Assembly (NCBI GenBank): GCA_045589215.1
Contig: JAZNOQ010000128.1
Location: 1 to 12,722 of the forward strand
Origin: JAZNOQ01 sp045589215
GTDB taxonomy: Bacteria; Bacillota; Clostridia; Oscillospirales; CAG-272
Direction: 5' to 3'
Length of the DNA: 12,722 nucleotides
A model generated the notes under the pieces. That model ran no database searches, was not told the DNA's origin, and worked only from the letters and a program-made list of their open reading frames with translations. Shown one piece after another: positions 6,446 through 12,722 of the stretch; the first letter of the stretch is position 1, and each line of letters starts with the position of its first letter. Made by a program: the position numbers and the translations under genes.

Positions 6446-7801
6446 TTAACCTTTTGAAGCGTAAATTTCGATCGCATCCTGAAGCGCATCGTAACGCTCC
6501 GTTTCGATCGTAACCCGATAACCACCCGTGACTCGTTCCATATCATATGTTCCATCCAAGGCGATCCATACATAGGAATATTCTGCGTCGGACTTAAAAG
6601 TAAGCGTAGTCAATTGGTCGCCTCGCTCAACCGTAATATCGGTCTCTGCGACCTCTAATGCCTCGTAACAGTCCTCCTTCTGCTGAGAAAAGGGGGGATT
6701 GTAATCGAGCGTCTTCATTTTTTCGTAGTCGAAATACACATCAGCGAGCGTATATTCCGCTACCTCAAAAATAACACACTCGGGCTGAAAAATGTTAAAG
6801 TAATATGGGAAATTCAGAACGTTTTGGTAGTCGTGCACGTAAACATACTCCTCAAACGCATTGATCAGATATTTGTATCCGTAGCTGTTCATATAGCTTC
6901 CTTGGAAAACGAGCGCCTTGGGCGTATCCTTGACACGATCGGATGAATTGACGTAATAACCGAAGCTCCGATAAGACGCATCAAGTGCAAGCTCAGAGGC
7001 ATATTTTTCATAACAACTCGTTGAGGAAACTCTCAAAGAAATTTGCGGCACAGATTCTCGAATCGGAAACTTCGAGACCTGCAAAGAGGTCTCCGTCTTT
7101 TCCGAGACCGTAAATTCTTCTAACGAATTTACGTGAATATCGTCGCAGATCTGATCAAGCCGTTCAAGCATCGCTTGCGTTCCGTAAAAAGCGCCCAGAT
7201 CGTTCCAATGATTTGCGTCGTACTTTTGGTTAAAGCCGTCTATTCCATTTTCTCTCAACTCAAGCAGCGTTTCTGTGTTGTCGAGATAATTCACGTTTCG
7301 CTTTTCAAGCTCCTTGAAAAACAATTCCACCCATTCCCTGTTGTAGTTCACGCCGTCTGCGATCTCGTCCTGATAAACCGCAGGCTTCGCGGGGTTAAAC
7401 ACGAACAAAAAAGGCACACCTCGTTCAACACAATATGCCTGAATTTCCGCCACCATATCAGCGAAGGCCACATGATAGTCACCGAAAGAATTGGTGGTCG
7501 ACAGCCCGCTTCCAAATACATATCCGTTCTTCCCGTAGGTATAGGATGGGTGCACCATCTTTCGGAACATTGCATCGTTCAATATCGTATATCCCGTGAT
7601 CATTTCGTCGCGAAGTCCGATTCTGTCGTTTACGTAATTTTGAATGTTGACGGTCAAATCTCCTGCAAGCCGGAACGGATTTTCGGTCAATTTGCGGTTG
7701 TCTATGGACGATATGGAATTCGGTTCTGTATTAAAAAGAACAAGGGGCGCGATCACGATCAAAAGAAAAAGAACGATCGAGACAATTCTTACGATTTTCA
7801 T
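6446..7801 (-). CDS. AlgJ/AlgX-like SGNH (DHHW-type) O-acetyltransferase, membrane-anchored
   Basis: A 451-residue protein with one N-terminal hydrophobic segment (about residues 2-23) as signal anchor, placing the rest outside the membrane. The family motifs DNRKL..NPF and VNDRIGLRDEMI follow, then a SGNH-like domain. The acidic/His element reads YDANHWNDLGA (Asp195, His198, Trp199), a variant of DHHW, and a candidate nucleophile Ser302 sits in VFQGSYMN. The last ~65 residues form a separate, probably beta-rich domain. In alginate and other exopolysaccharide systems such proteins transfer acetyl groups delivered by an MBOAT partner to the polymer. The start at 7801 is preferred because AAGGGGG (7811-7817), which overlaps the MBOAT stop, lies 9 bases upstream; the ATG at 7810 touches it directly. 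The 14-base gap indicates coupling with the MBOAT gene. Confidence 0.82.
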   Translation of the reverse strand: MKIVRIVSIVLFLLIVIAPLVLFNTEPNSISSIDNRKLTENPFRLAGDLTVNIQNYVNDRIGLRDEMITGYTILNDAMFRKMVHPSYTYGKNGYVFGSGLSTTNSFGDYHVAFADMVAEIQAYCVERGVPFLFVFNPAKPAVYQDEIADGVNYNREWVELFFKELEKRNVNYLDNTETLLELRENGIDGFNQKYDANHWNDLGAFYGTQAMLERLDQICDDIHVNSLEEFTVSEKTETSLQVSKFPIRESVPQISLRVSSTSCYEKYASELALDASYRSFGYYVNSSDRVKDTPKALVFQGSYMNSYGYKYLINAFEEYVYVHDYQNVLNFPYYFNIFQPECVIFEVAEYTLADVYFDYEKMKTLDYNPPFSQQKEDCYEALEVAETDITVERGDQLTTLTFKSDAEYSYVWIALDGTYDMERVTGGYRVTIETERYDALQDAIEIYASKG

Positions 7802-7810
7802 CAAACACAT

Positions 7811-7817
7811 CCCCCTT
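7811..7817 (-). promoter_or_regulatory. Ribosome binding site overlapping the MBOAT stop codon
   Basis: AAGGGGG on the minus strand. Its two A residues belong to the TAA stop of the MBOAT gene. It is 9 bases from the ATG at 7801 and zero bases from the ATG at 7810, which decides the start of the AlgJ-like gene and implies translational coupling. Confidence 0.75.
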
Positions 7818-9306
7818 AATACTGAAAATAAATAAATGGACTGTACGTAGAATTCACCATAAACAAAAGCGAGACAATGAACAGTACGATCGTAATTAGC
7901 TGATAAATCACGTATCCGCTCGTTTTCTTTAAGAAACGGCGGTAAACATCTTGAATTTTTGGAAGTCCAAATAGCGTGGCACCCAAGATCCCCACAAGGG
8001 CAAGTGTGATCATCCGGGAGTCAAAATAATATTGCCACGTATACGGGATGCTTGAGAATCCCTTTAACCCGAACATAATTCTGAACCATTCCGCGCAAGC
8101 GGAAAAATCGCTGAAACGAAACAGCTCCCAACAGAAGAAGGTCACCGTAGCAGTACAGATCCATTTGATCGCAACGGGTGTTTTTTTATACCACTCCTTG
8201 TCCGAAATCAGCTTCTCAACAATATTGCATACACCGTTGATCGCCCCCCAAAGCATATACGTAACCCCTGCACCGTGCCAGATCCCTGTCAGGAGAAAGA
8301 CGATCGCAACATTCAAGACGGTTCTCGTTTTTCCGTACCTGCTTCCGCCAAGCGGAAAATAGACGTATTCACGAAACCAGACCCCCAGCGAAATATGCCA
8401 TCGTCTCCAGAATTCAGTAATGGAGACGGAAAGATATGGGAAATTAAAGTTTTCCTGAACGGAAAATCCGAGAATGTTTGAAAGACCGATCGCGATATCA
8501 GAGTATCCCGAAAAATCATAATAGATCTGCAACATATATAGGAGCGCAACACCCCAAGCAGTCGGAAGATCGATTGCACTCGAAACAGAAGCGATGCAAG
8601 CGCCGAAAGTATCAGCAAGGATCAGTTTTTTAACAAAGCCGATCATCATCCGATTTACGCCGTCGGAAACCAACCCAAGAGACACTCGTCGCTCCGGAAT
8701 CTGTCCGTGAAAATCTCTCCATAAAACAATGGGGCCGGAAACGACCTTGGGGAAAAACAGCAAATACAGGGAAAGATCAATAAGATTTCCCGCTTTCGCC
8801 TTTCCCTTATAAACGTCTGCGAGATAGGAAATTGCAGAAAAGGTAATAAATGAAATGCCAAGTGGTGCAACGATAGAATGCTTCGACACCGTATCCTTGA
8901 AAAAATAATTCCAAGCATCCGTAAGAAGGCCCATATATTTGAAATGCACCAAAACAGCCACCGCTATTATCGCTGCCAGCCAAAGCAACGGGAGCGTAAG
9001 CGAAAAATGTTTTTCCTCTGCCCCATCATTTCTCGCTACAATAAAGTAGTTTTTTTGGCGAAAAAATTCTATCGTTCTTCCCAAGATGTAGATCAGCAAA
9101 ATATACGCCAAAAATCGAAATATGTCATCAAAGCAAGCCCACATATAAAAGCAGGCGCTGATACCGATAAGCGCAAGGTCACGAAGCCTAATCTTTCTCA
9201 GGAACACAGAAAGAACGCCTTTTGTCTGTAGGAAAAGCGCGAGAAAATACACCGTCATGAAAATCGGAAAAGCGACAAAAATAAACGTTTGCGTCGTAAA
9301 TGCCAT
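7816..9306 (-). CDS. MBOAT family O-acyltransferase (AlgI/DltB-like)
   Basis: A 496-residue polytopic membrane protein with roughly ten or more hydrophobic segments, close to the usual AlgI-like length. The MBOAT signatures are clear: FFPKVVSGPIV, YDFSGYSDIAIG (263-274), EFWRRWHISL with His304, REYVYFPLGGSR, and the catalytic FLLTGIWHGAGVTYMLWG with His344. It moves an acyl group, normally acetyl, across the membrane to its extracellular SGNH partner, encoded directly downstream. The start at 9306 has an AAAAGGAG ribosome site with 6 bases of spacing. No polymer synthesis or export genes are adjacent, so the acceptor polysaccharide is unknown. The gene is AT-richer than the redox operon. DltB is less likely because no dltA, dltC or dltD genes are nearby. 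Confidence 0.93.
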   Translation of the reverse strand: MAFTTQTFIFVAFPIFMTVYFLALFLQTKGVLSVFLRKIRLRDLALIGISACFYMWACFDDIFRFLAYILLIYILGRTIEFFRQKNYFIVARNDGAEEKHFSLTLPLLWLAAIIAVAVLVHFKYMGLLTDAWNYFFKDTVSKHSIVAPLGISFITFSAISYLADVYKGKAKAGNLIDLSLYLLFFPKVVSGPIVLWRDFHGQIPERRVSLGLVSDGVNRMMIGFVKKLILADTFGACIASVSSAIDLPTAWGVALLYMLQIYYDFSGYSDIAIGLSNILGFSVQENFNFPYLSVSITEFWRRWHISLGVWFREYVYFPLGGSRYGKTRTVLNVAIVFLLTGIWHGAGVTYMLWGAINGVCNIVEKLISDKEWYKKTPVAIKWICTATVTFFCWELFRFSDFSACAEWFRIMFGLKGFSSIPYTWQYYFDSRMITLALVGILGATLFGLPKIQDVYRRFLKKTSGYVIYQLITIVLFIVSLLFMVNSTYSPFIYFQY

Positions 9307-9431
9307 CTTTCTCTCCTTTTGCTCTTACTGAAAGCAGCAATTTTTTCAGAACTCCAAAGTCGGTCGACAATACGGATCCCGCCGTTTCAAAAGCCACCGG
9401 CATACGAAGGTCAGTCATATCTGTATATTAC
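9307..9431 (-). other. Upstream region of the MBOAT gene, no promoter recognised
   Basis: About 125 bases between the MBOAT start and the terminator of the LRR gene. Apart from the ribosome site (9313-9320) no good -35/-10 pair was found on the minus strand; the best is a weak TAATAT near 9426-9431. A short open frame from 9418 has no ribosome site and overlaps the MBOAT start, so it is not called. Confidence 0.4.
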
Positions 9432-9473
9432 AAAATCGGCAGAGAGAAGCGTACGGTTTCTCTGCCGATTTTT
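9432..9473 (-). terminator. Terminator of the LRR lipoprotein gene, near-symmetrical
   Basis: AAAATCGGCAGAGA (9432-9445) pairs with TCTCTGCCGATTTT (9459-9472) in a 14-bp stem with a 13-base loop. A-tract and T-tract flanks give a U-run on either strand, so it can work in both directions. It begins 20 bases after the stop of the LRR gene at 9493 and partly insulates the MBOAT operon. Confidence 0.9.
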
Positions 9474-9492
9474 GCAATTATCTTTATGTCGA

Positions 9493-10428
9493 TTACGGAC
9501 GATTCAATCCGGTCGTCTCCTCCTCGAGAGGCAGGGGCTCCTTATCAAGCGAGTAGTAAGTATAGTAAGCAGCCATACCGAGGTTATTCTCCTTATCGTA
9601 AACGATACCCGTCTCTGCATCCATATCGGGCGAGAAGCGGTAAAGCATATACTCACCGAGGGTGGAGAGCTTTTCGTCTACCACGCGGTAACCGTTTTTG
9701 TCATACACAGGGTTTCCGTTTGCGTCTACCTTAAGAACGAAATCGAGCATTGCGTTCATCTCAAAATAGGTCAAACTCGAGCAGTTATAGAATGCCTCCG
9801 AGCCGATCCGCTCAACCGTTGCGGGAATGACCATCGAGGTGAGTGCAGCGCAATCTCTGAACGCACCTGCACCGATCTTCGTGATCTTATCCGAAATCGT
9901 ATAAGCCGCAAGCGAGGTGCAACCCGAGAAGGTATGTGCGGGGATCTCGGTCAGTCCTGCGGGCATGGTAACCGCCGTGAGCGAGGTACACTTCACAAAC
10001 AGTCCCTCTCCTATCTGCGTAACGCTATCCGGGATCACGATGCTTTCGAGATAGGTGCATTCACGGAATGCACAGTCACCGATTTTGGTCACAGACGAGG
10101 GAATCCTGATGCTACTGATGTAGGTACAAGCCGCAAACGCATCTGCAGCAATACTCGTAACAGCGATCTCGCCGATACGCTCGGGGATCTCTACGTCCAC
10201 AACGTTCGTTCCGTAGGGATTATAACGAACGATCTCGTAGTAGCCCATATCGTTGAGCTTATAGTCAAAGGTTCCGTGTCCTCCGACCTCAGCAGCATCC
10301 GTTTCCTCCGCAGAGCTATCGTCGCCGCCGATCACCAGCGAGGCATTTCCCGCGCAGGAGCAAAGCCCTATCACAAGCACACCGAGAAGAAGCAGCACCG
10401 AAAGTCGGAATAACCGAATATGTTTCAT
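9493..10428 (-). CDS. BspA-type leucine-rich-repeat lipoprotein (LRR_5)
   Basis: A 311-residue surface lipoprotein. The N-terminus is a type II signal peptide: basic MKHIRLFR, a hydrophobic core (9-22) and LCSC with the likely lipidated Cys25. An acidic, Ser/Ala-rich linker (36-48) follows. Residues 90-227 hold six consecutive repeats of exactly 23 residues (starting at 90, 113, 136, 159, 182 and 205), pattern V-T-x-I-G-x-x-A-F-x-x-C-x-x-L-x-x-I-x-I-P-x-x, the BspA / LRR_5 type. Residues 228-311 form a C-terminal domain with two similar DAxxxxVYDK segments. Such proteins often mediate adhesion or binding in gut Firmicutes; the partner here is unknown. The start at 10428 is chosen for the GGAGG site 6 bases upstream and the signal peptide; the in-frame ATG at 10494 is inside the leader. 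It is a single-gene unit with its own promoter and terminator. Confidence 0.9.
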   Translation of the reverse strand: MKHIRLFRLSVLLLLGVLVIGLCSCAGNASLVIGGDDSSAEETDAAEVGGHGTFDYKLNDMGYYEIVRYNPYGTNVVDVEIPERIGEIAVTSIAADAFAACTYISSIRIPSSVTKIGDCAFRECTYLESIVIPDSVTQIGEGLFVKCTSLTAVTMPAGLTEIPAHTFSGCTSLAAYTISDKITKIGAGAFRDCAALTSMVIPATVERIGSEAFYNCSSLTYFEMNAMLDFVLKVDANGNPVYDKNGYRVVDEKLSTLGEYMLYRFSPDMDAETGIVYDKENNLGMAAYYTYYSLDKEPLPLEEETTGLNRP

Positions 10429-10434
10429 AAGTAA

Positions 10435-10439
10435 CCTCC
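10435..10439 (-). promoter_or_regulatory. Ribosome binding site of the LRR lipoprotein
   Basis: GGAGG, 6 bases before the ATG at 10428. It decides that start over an upstream in-frame ATG at 10494. Confidence 0.85.
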
Positions 10440-10505
10440 ATAGGGTTCGAATAATCTGAACAAATACCTTGTCCCGTGTCCCGCATCGGGGCACATTATA
10501 GAATT

Positions 10506-10534
10506 ATGATACCACAATCCTTCGTGATTGTCAA
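10506..10534 (-). promoter_or_regulatory. Sigma-A promoter of the LRR lipoprotein gene
   Basis: On the minus strand TTGACA (10534-10529), a 17-base spacer and TATCAT (10511-10506) preceded by TGG. Transcription should start near 10499, giving a leader of about 70 bases that contains a small CCCG/CGGG hairpin. No operator was recognised. Confidence 0.85.
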
Positions 10535-10553
10535 TAGATTTCAAAAGATTATG

Positions 10554-10603
10554 GCGTTCCGTTTGTAAACATTTTTCTTATAGAGAAAGGCTTCGGGGAA
10601 CGC
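10554..10603. repeat. Inverted repeat downstream of nrdR
   Basis: GCGTTCC (10554-10560) and GGAACGC (10597-10603) are perfect complements 36 bases apart, starting 3 bases after the nrdR stop. A T-rich stretch lies outside the arms on the minus strand. It could form the 3' end of the nrdR transcript, but the long loop makes it a poor intrinsic terminator; no better one is visible for the ftsK-nrdR unit. Confidence 0.35.
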
Positions 10604-10605
10604 GA

Positions 10606-11073
10606 TCAATCGTTTCCACTTCCCTCTCCGCCTCCGGTACGCAGATGCTTGAGTGCTGCGAGGAAGGTCTCAATATCCTTGAATTCACGGTAGACCGATG
10701 CAAATCGAACGTACGCGACCTCGTCGAGCAGACGGAGCTTCTCCATCACGATCTCTCCGATCTCGCGCGTGCTGATCTCTCCGCGCAGGCTGTTTTGCAG
10801 CTCGGCTTCGATCTCGATCGCGAGATTGTCGGCATCCACGGGGCGTTTATAGCACGCCTTGAGGAGTCCCGAAAGGAGCTTTGAACGGTCGAAAAGCTCC
10901 TTCGATCCGTCCTTTTTGAGAACGACGATCTGCATCGTTTCGGTCATTTCGAAGGTCGTGAAGCGACGTTGACAGCCGAGACATTCACGCCTTCTGCGGA
11001 TCGACGAGCCGTCGGGGCTCGGACGGGAGTCTATCACCTTGCTGTCGAGATAGGAGCAATACGGACATTTCAT
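10606..11073 (-). CDS. nrdR: Transcriptional repressor NrdR
   Basis: A 155-residue regulator of ribonucleotide reductase genes, full length for the family. The N-terminal zinc ribbon has Cys3-Pro-Tyr-Cys6 and Cys31-Leu-Gly-Cys34, and the family signatures DSRPSPDG, SIRRRRECLGC and RRFTTFE are all present. The ATP-cone, which senses ATP/dATP, spans about residues 48-138 with VLKKDGSKELFDRSKL and EVAYVRFASVYREF. The C-terminal tail is Gly-rich and variable. The ribosome site GAGG (11080-11083) is 6 bases before the ATG. It lies 31 bases after the SGNH hydrolase gene with no terminator between, so it is probably in an operon with that gene and ftsK. No nrd genes are in the window, and no NrdR-box pair was recognised. 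Confidence 0.97.
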   Translation of the reverse strand: MKCPYCSYLDSKVIDSRPSPDGSSIRRRRECLGCQRRFTTFEMTETMQIVVLKKDGSKELFDRSKLLSGLLKACYKRPVDADNLAIEIEAELQNSLRGEISTREIGEIVMEKLRLLDEVAYVRFASVYREFKDIETFLAALKHLRTGGGEGSGND

Positions 11074-11104
11074 AATACACCTCGGAGAATAACGTATTTT
11101 AGGA

Positions 11105-11749
11105 TCAAAGCGCCTTCAGAAGTGCCTCGTAGCGGGGGACGAGCCAATCGTAGGCTTCATCCGAAAAGTGATGATTCTCCTTCTCCTTACCAAGCACAAG
11201 TCCCTCGTCAAGCCACGGAAGCTGTGCGGGATTCTGGAAGGAAAGCCCGCAGTTATAGTAGTTGTTATAGCACGGGATCGACCATTTGCGGCAGACCTCC
11301 TCCATCGCAGTCACGTAATCGATATCGGAAAGCCCGAGCTTATTCTTCGAGGGCCATCGGTTATAGTTGGTCATAAAGAGGAGCTTTGCCTTCGGATACT
11401 TTGCCGTAAGTCCGAGAATGAGCTGATTCAAAGCACCCTTAAAGGTATAAGGATCCGTGCTGTCGCGCCCGCCGAGCGGAACATTCAGTCGCTTGTCGTT
11501 CGCACCGCCAAGCACAACAACGTAGTCTGCCCCGTCCTCCATATCGGCAAAGCGTACACACATCGCGGGAGTCTGGGTCTCCTTTTCCTGACACGCGACC
11601 GTATTGCCGTTTACGCCGTGGTTATACACGGTCATTCCGTTCTTTTTTCCGAGCTTATTGACCCATGTCGCCTCATTTCCGAGAAGATTTCCGTAGATCA
11701 GCGAGTCACCGATCGCAACAAGAGTCTTTCCTTGCAATATGTTTTCCAT
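11105..11749 (-). CDS. SGNH/GDSL-family hydrolase of unknown substrate
   Basis: A 214-residue soluble protein, typical length for a single-domain SGNH hydrolase and without signal peptide. Block I is VAIGDSLIYG with nucleophile Ser16, block II is NHGVNGNT with Gly48, block III is LGGANDKR with Asn84, and block V contains His194 in ENHHFSDEAY. The residue three before that His, normally Asp, is Glu191. These enzymes act as esterases or lipases, often removing acetyl groups from sugars; the substrate here cannot be told. The start at 11749 has AAGGAG with 6 bases of spacing. It sits 46 bases after the ftsK stop and 31 bases before nrdR, a position that gives no functional clue. Confidence 0.88.
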   Translation of the reverse strand: MENILQGKTLVAIGDSLIYGNLLGNEATWVNKLGKKNGMTVYNHGVNGNTVACQEKETQTPAMCVRFADMEDGADYVVVLGGANDKRLNVPLGGRDSTDPYTFKGALNQLILGLTAKYPKAKLLFMTNYNRWPSKNKLGLSDIDYVTAMEEVCRKWSIPCYNNYYNCGLSFQNPAQLPWLDEGLVLGKEKENHHFSDEAYDWLVPRYEALLKAL

Positions 11750-11795
11750 TTTCTGCTCCTTCTATGTGTAATAAACAGCGCGTATTTACGCCGCC

Positions 11796-12722
11796 TTATT
11801 CCTCGTTCCCGTCGCCGTCTTCGTCACGTGCGGCGATGCGCGATCTGTATTCCTCAAGTGTCATGAGTACCTGACGCGGCTTGTTGCCGTCCGCCGCACT
11901 GACAACACCGAGCTGCTCCATACGGTCGATGATCTTTGCCGCTCTGCCGTATCCGACACCGAGACGTCTCTGAAGGAGAGACGTCGCGATCTTGCCGCAT
12001 TCGATCGCAAGCTCGACCGCCTCGTCAAGCTTCGGATCCTCTTCGCATTCGGCAACCATCGCTGCTTCGCTCGACGCTTTTTTACTCTTCATGCAGCGTT
12101 CTGCCTCAATATTGATGCTTTCCATAAATTGCTCGTCATAGACGGCGGTTCCGTTGTTATTGATCATGAAGTTCACAACACGCACGACCTCGTCCTCACT
12201 GACGAACGAGCCCTGCACACGGCGCGGTCTCGATGCACCGACGGGTGCAAACAACATATCGCCGCGTCCGCAGAGCTTTTCTGCGCCCTGAGAGTCAAGG
12301 ATGGTACGCGAGTCAGTCTGCGATGCGACCGTACAAGCGATACGGGACGGAATATTTGCCTTGATCGTACCCGTGATAACGTCAACGGACGGTCTCTGCG
12401 TTCCGATGATCAGGTGGATGCCTGCGGCACGTGCCTTCTGCGCGATACGCATGATCGCCGCCTCGACGTCATTCGACGCCGTCATCATAAGGTCAGCAAG
12501 CTCGTCGATGATGATGACGATATGGCACATTCTCGGCATATCGGGGTCACCCGCTGTGATCTTCTTATAGCCCGCAATATCACGCGCACCGACGCGCTCG
12601 ATAAGCTCGAACCGCTTTTCCATTTCGCTCACCGCAGAGCAAAGAGCGCCTGCCGCCTTCTGCGGATCGGTAATGATCGGTGTCAGCAGGTGGGGCATAT
12701 CACGGTACATCGCAAATTCGAC
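11796..12722 (-). CDS. ftsK: DNA translocase FtsK/SpoIIIE, C-terminal part (5' end outside window)
   Basis: The frame runs open to the window edge, so only about the last 308 residues are visible. Family motifs occur in order: YRDMPHLLTPIITDPQKAAGAL, MEKRFELIERVGARDIAGYK, Walker B IVIIIDELADLM (Asp-Glu about 69-70 counting from the Met at 12710), GIHLIIGTQRPSVDVITG, and SRTILDSQGAEKLCGRGDMLF. The C-terminal gamma winged-helix domain, which reads KOPS/SRS orientation sequences, covers the LQRRLGVGYGRAAKIIDRMEQLGVV region. The Walker A loop and membrane domain are upstream of the window. It moves chromosomal DNA through the division or sporulation septum; whether it is the FtsK or SpoIIIE paralogue cannot be settled from this part. 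It is the first visible gene of a probable operon with the SGNH hydrolase and nrdR. Confidence 0.95.
   Translation of the reverse strand, partial: VEFAMYRDMPHLLTPIITDPQKAAGALCSAVSEMEKRFELIERVGARDIAGYKKITAGDPDMPRMCHIVIIIDELADLMMTASNDVEAAIMRIAQKARAAGIHLIIGTQRPSVDVITGTIKANIPSRIACTVASQTDSRTILDSQGAEKLCGRGDMLFAPVGASRPRRVQGSFVSEDEVVRVVNFMINNNGTAVYDEQFMESINIEAERCMKSKKASSEAAMVAECEEDPKLDEAVELAIECGKIATSLLQRRLGVGYGRAAKIIDRMEQLGVVSAADGNKPRQVLMTLEEYRSRIAARDEDGDGNEE

Noticed and set aside
9188..9418. A 76-codon minus-strand frame upstream of and overlapping the MBOAT start
   Set aside because: No ribosome site, no recognisable domain, and it runs out of frame into the MBOAT gene.
9289..10413. A 374-codon plus-strand frame antisense to the LRR lipoprotein
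   Set aside because: It mirrors the codon bias and repeats of the LRR gene, has no ribosome site and gives a His/Arg-rich sequence without family features; the minus-strand gene has promoter, ribosome site, signal peptide and terminator.
10429..10494. Longer LRR lipoprotein starting at 10494
   Set aside because: It would put 22 residues before the signal peptide, with no ribosome site, and the start lies only a few bases after the predicted transcription start.
10441..10500. tRNA-like or riboswitch element in the LRR leader
   Set aside because: A TTCGAAT-like string on the plus strand suggested a T-loop, but the flanks do not pair and no acceptor or anticodon arm is present.
11760..11795. 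Terminator after ftsK from the palindrome GCGTATTTACGC
   Set aside because: Only about 4-5 bp with a tiny loop and no U-run on the minus strand; more likely the downstream genes are co-transcribed.

Overview
The window looks like a chromosomal segment of an uncultured anaerobic Firmicute of class Clostridia. The evidence is an FtsK/SpoIIIE translocase and NrdR of Firmicute type, a three-gene glycerol-3-phosphate-dehydrogenase-like operon ending in a DUF1667 protein, a BspA-type leucine-rich-repeat lipoprotein, purine-rich ribosome binding sites and near-consensus sigma-A promoters. No RNA gene, insertion sequence, phage gene, CRISPR array or origin was found. No gene-free stretch exceeds 300 bases; the longest, about 275 bases, is the promoter and leader of the redox operon.

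Plus-strand half (1-6294). It opens with the 3' end of a glycerophosphodiester phosphodiesterase (GDPD). An alpha/beta hydrolase with a complete Ser-Asp-His triad follows and ends at a perfect 12-bp terminator. A consensus promoter (TTGACA, 17 bp, TATAAT) then drives three tightly packed genes: an FAD-dependent GlpA-like oxidoreductase with a C-terminal BFD-like [2Fe-2S] domain, an NAD(P)/FAD oxidoreductase, and a DUF1667 protein with four cysteines arranged like an iron-sulfur site. Together they probably oxidise glycerol-3-phosphate or a related 2-hydroxy acid and pass electrons to NAD(P). A terminator separates them from a lone cytosolic GH13 glycoside hydrolase with its own promoter.

Minus-strand half (12722-6446), convergent with the first. 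The order in the direction of transcription is: the 3' part of ftsK/spoIIIE, a small SGNH hydrolase and nrdR, in a compact probable operon; a LRR lipoprotein with its own strong promoter and terminator; then an MBOAT O-acyltransferase coupled to an AlgJ/AlgX-like SGNH acetyltransferase. The last two form a probable export-linked polysaccharide O-acetylation pair, closed by a strong terminator in the convergent intergenic region. The pair is visibly more AT-rich than the redox operon.

Most of the window is ordinary clostridial gene content. The points most worth a second look are a possible 29-codon upstream ORF whose stop overlaps the first start codon of the redox operon, the resemblance of the DUF1667 cysteine pattern to the [4Fe-4S] domain of molybdopterin oxidoreductases, the orphan O-acetylation pair with altered motifs, and an SGNH hydrolase of unknown substrate between ftsK and nrdR.
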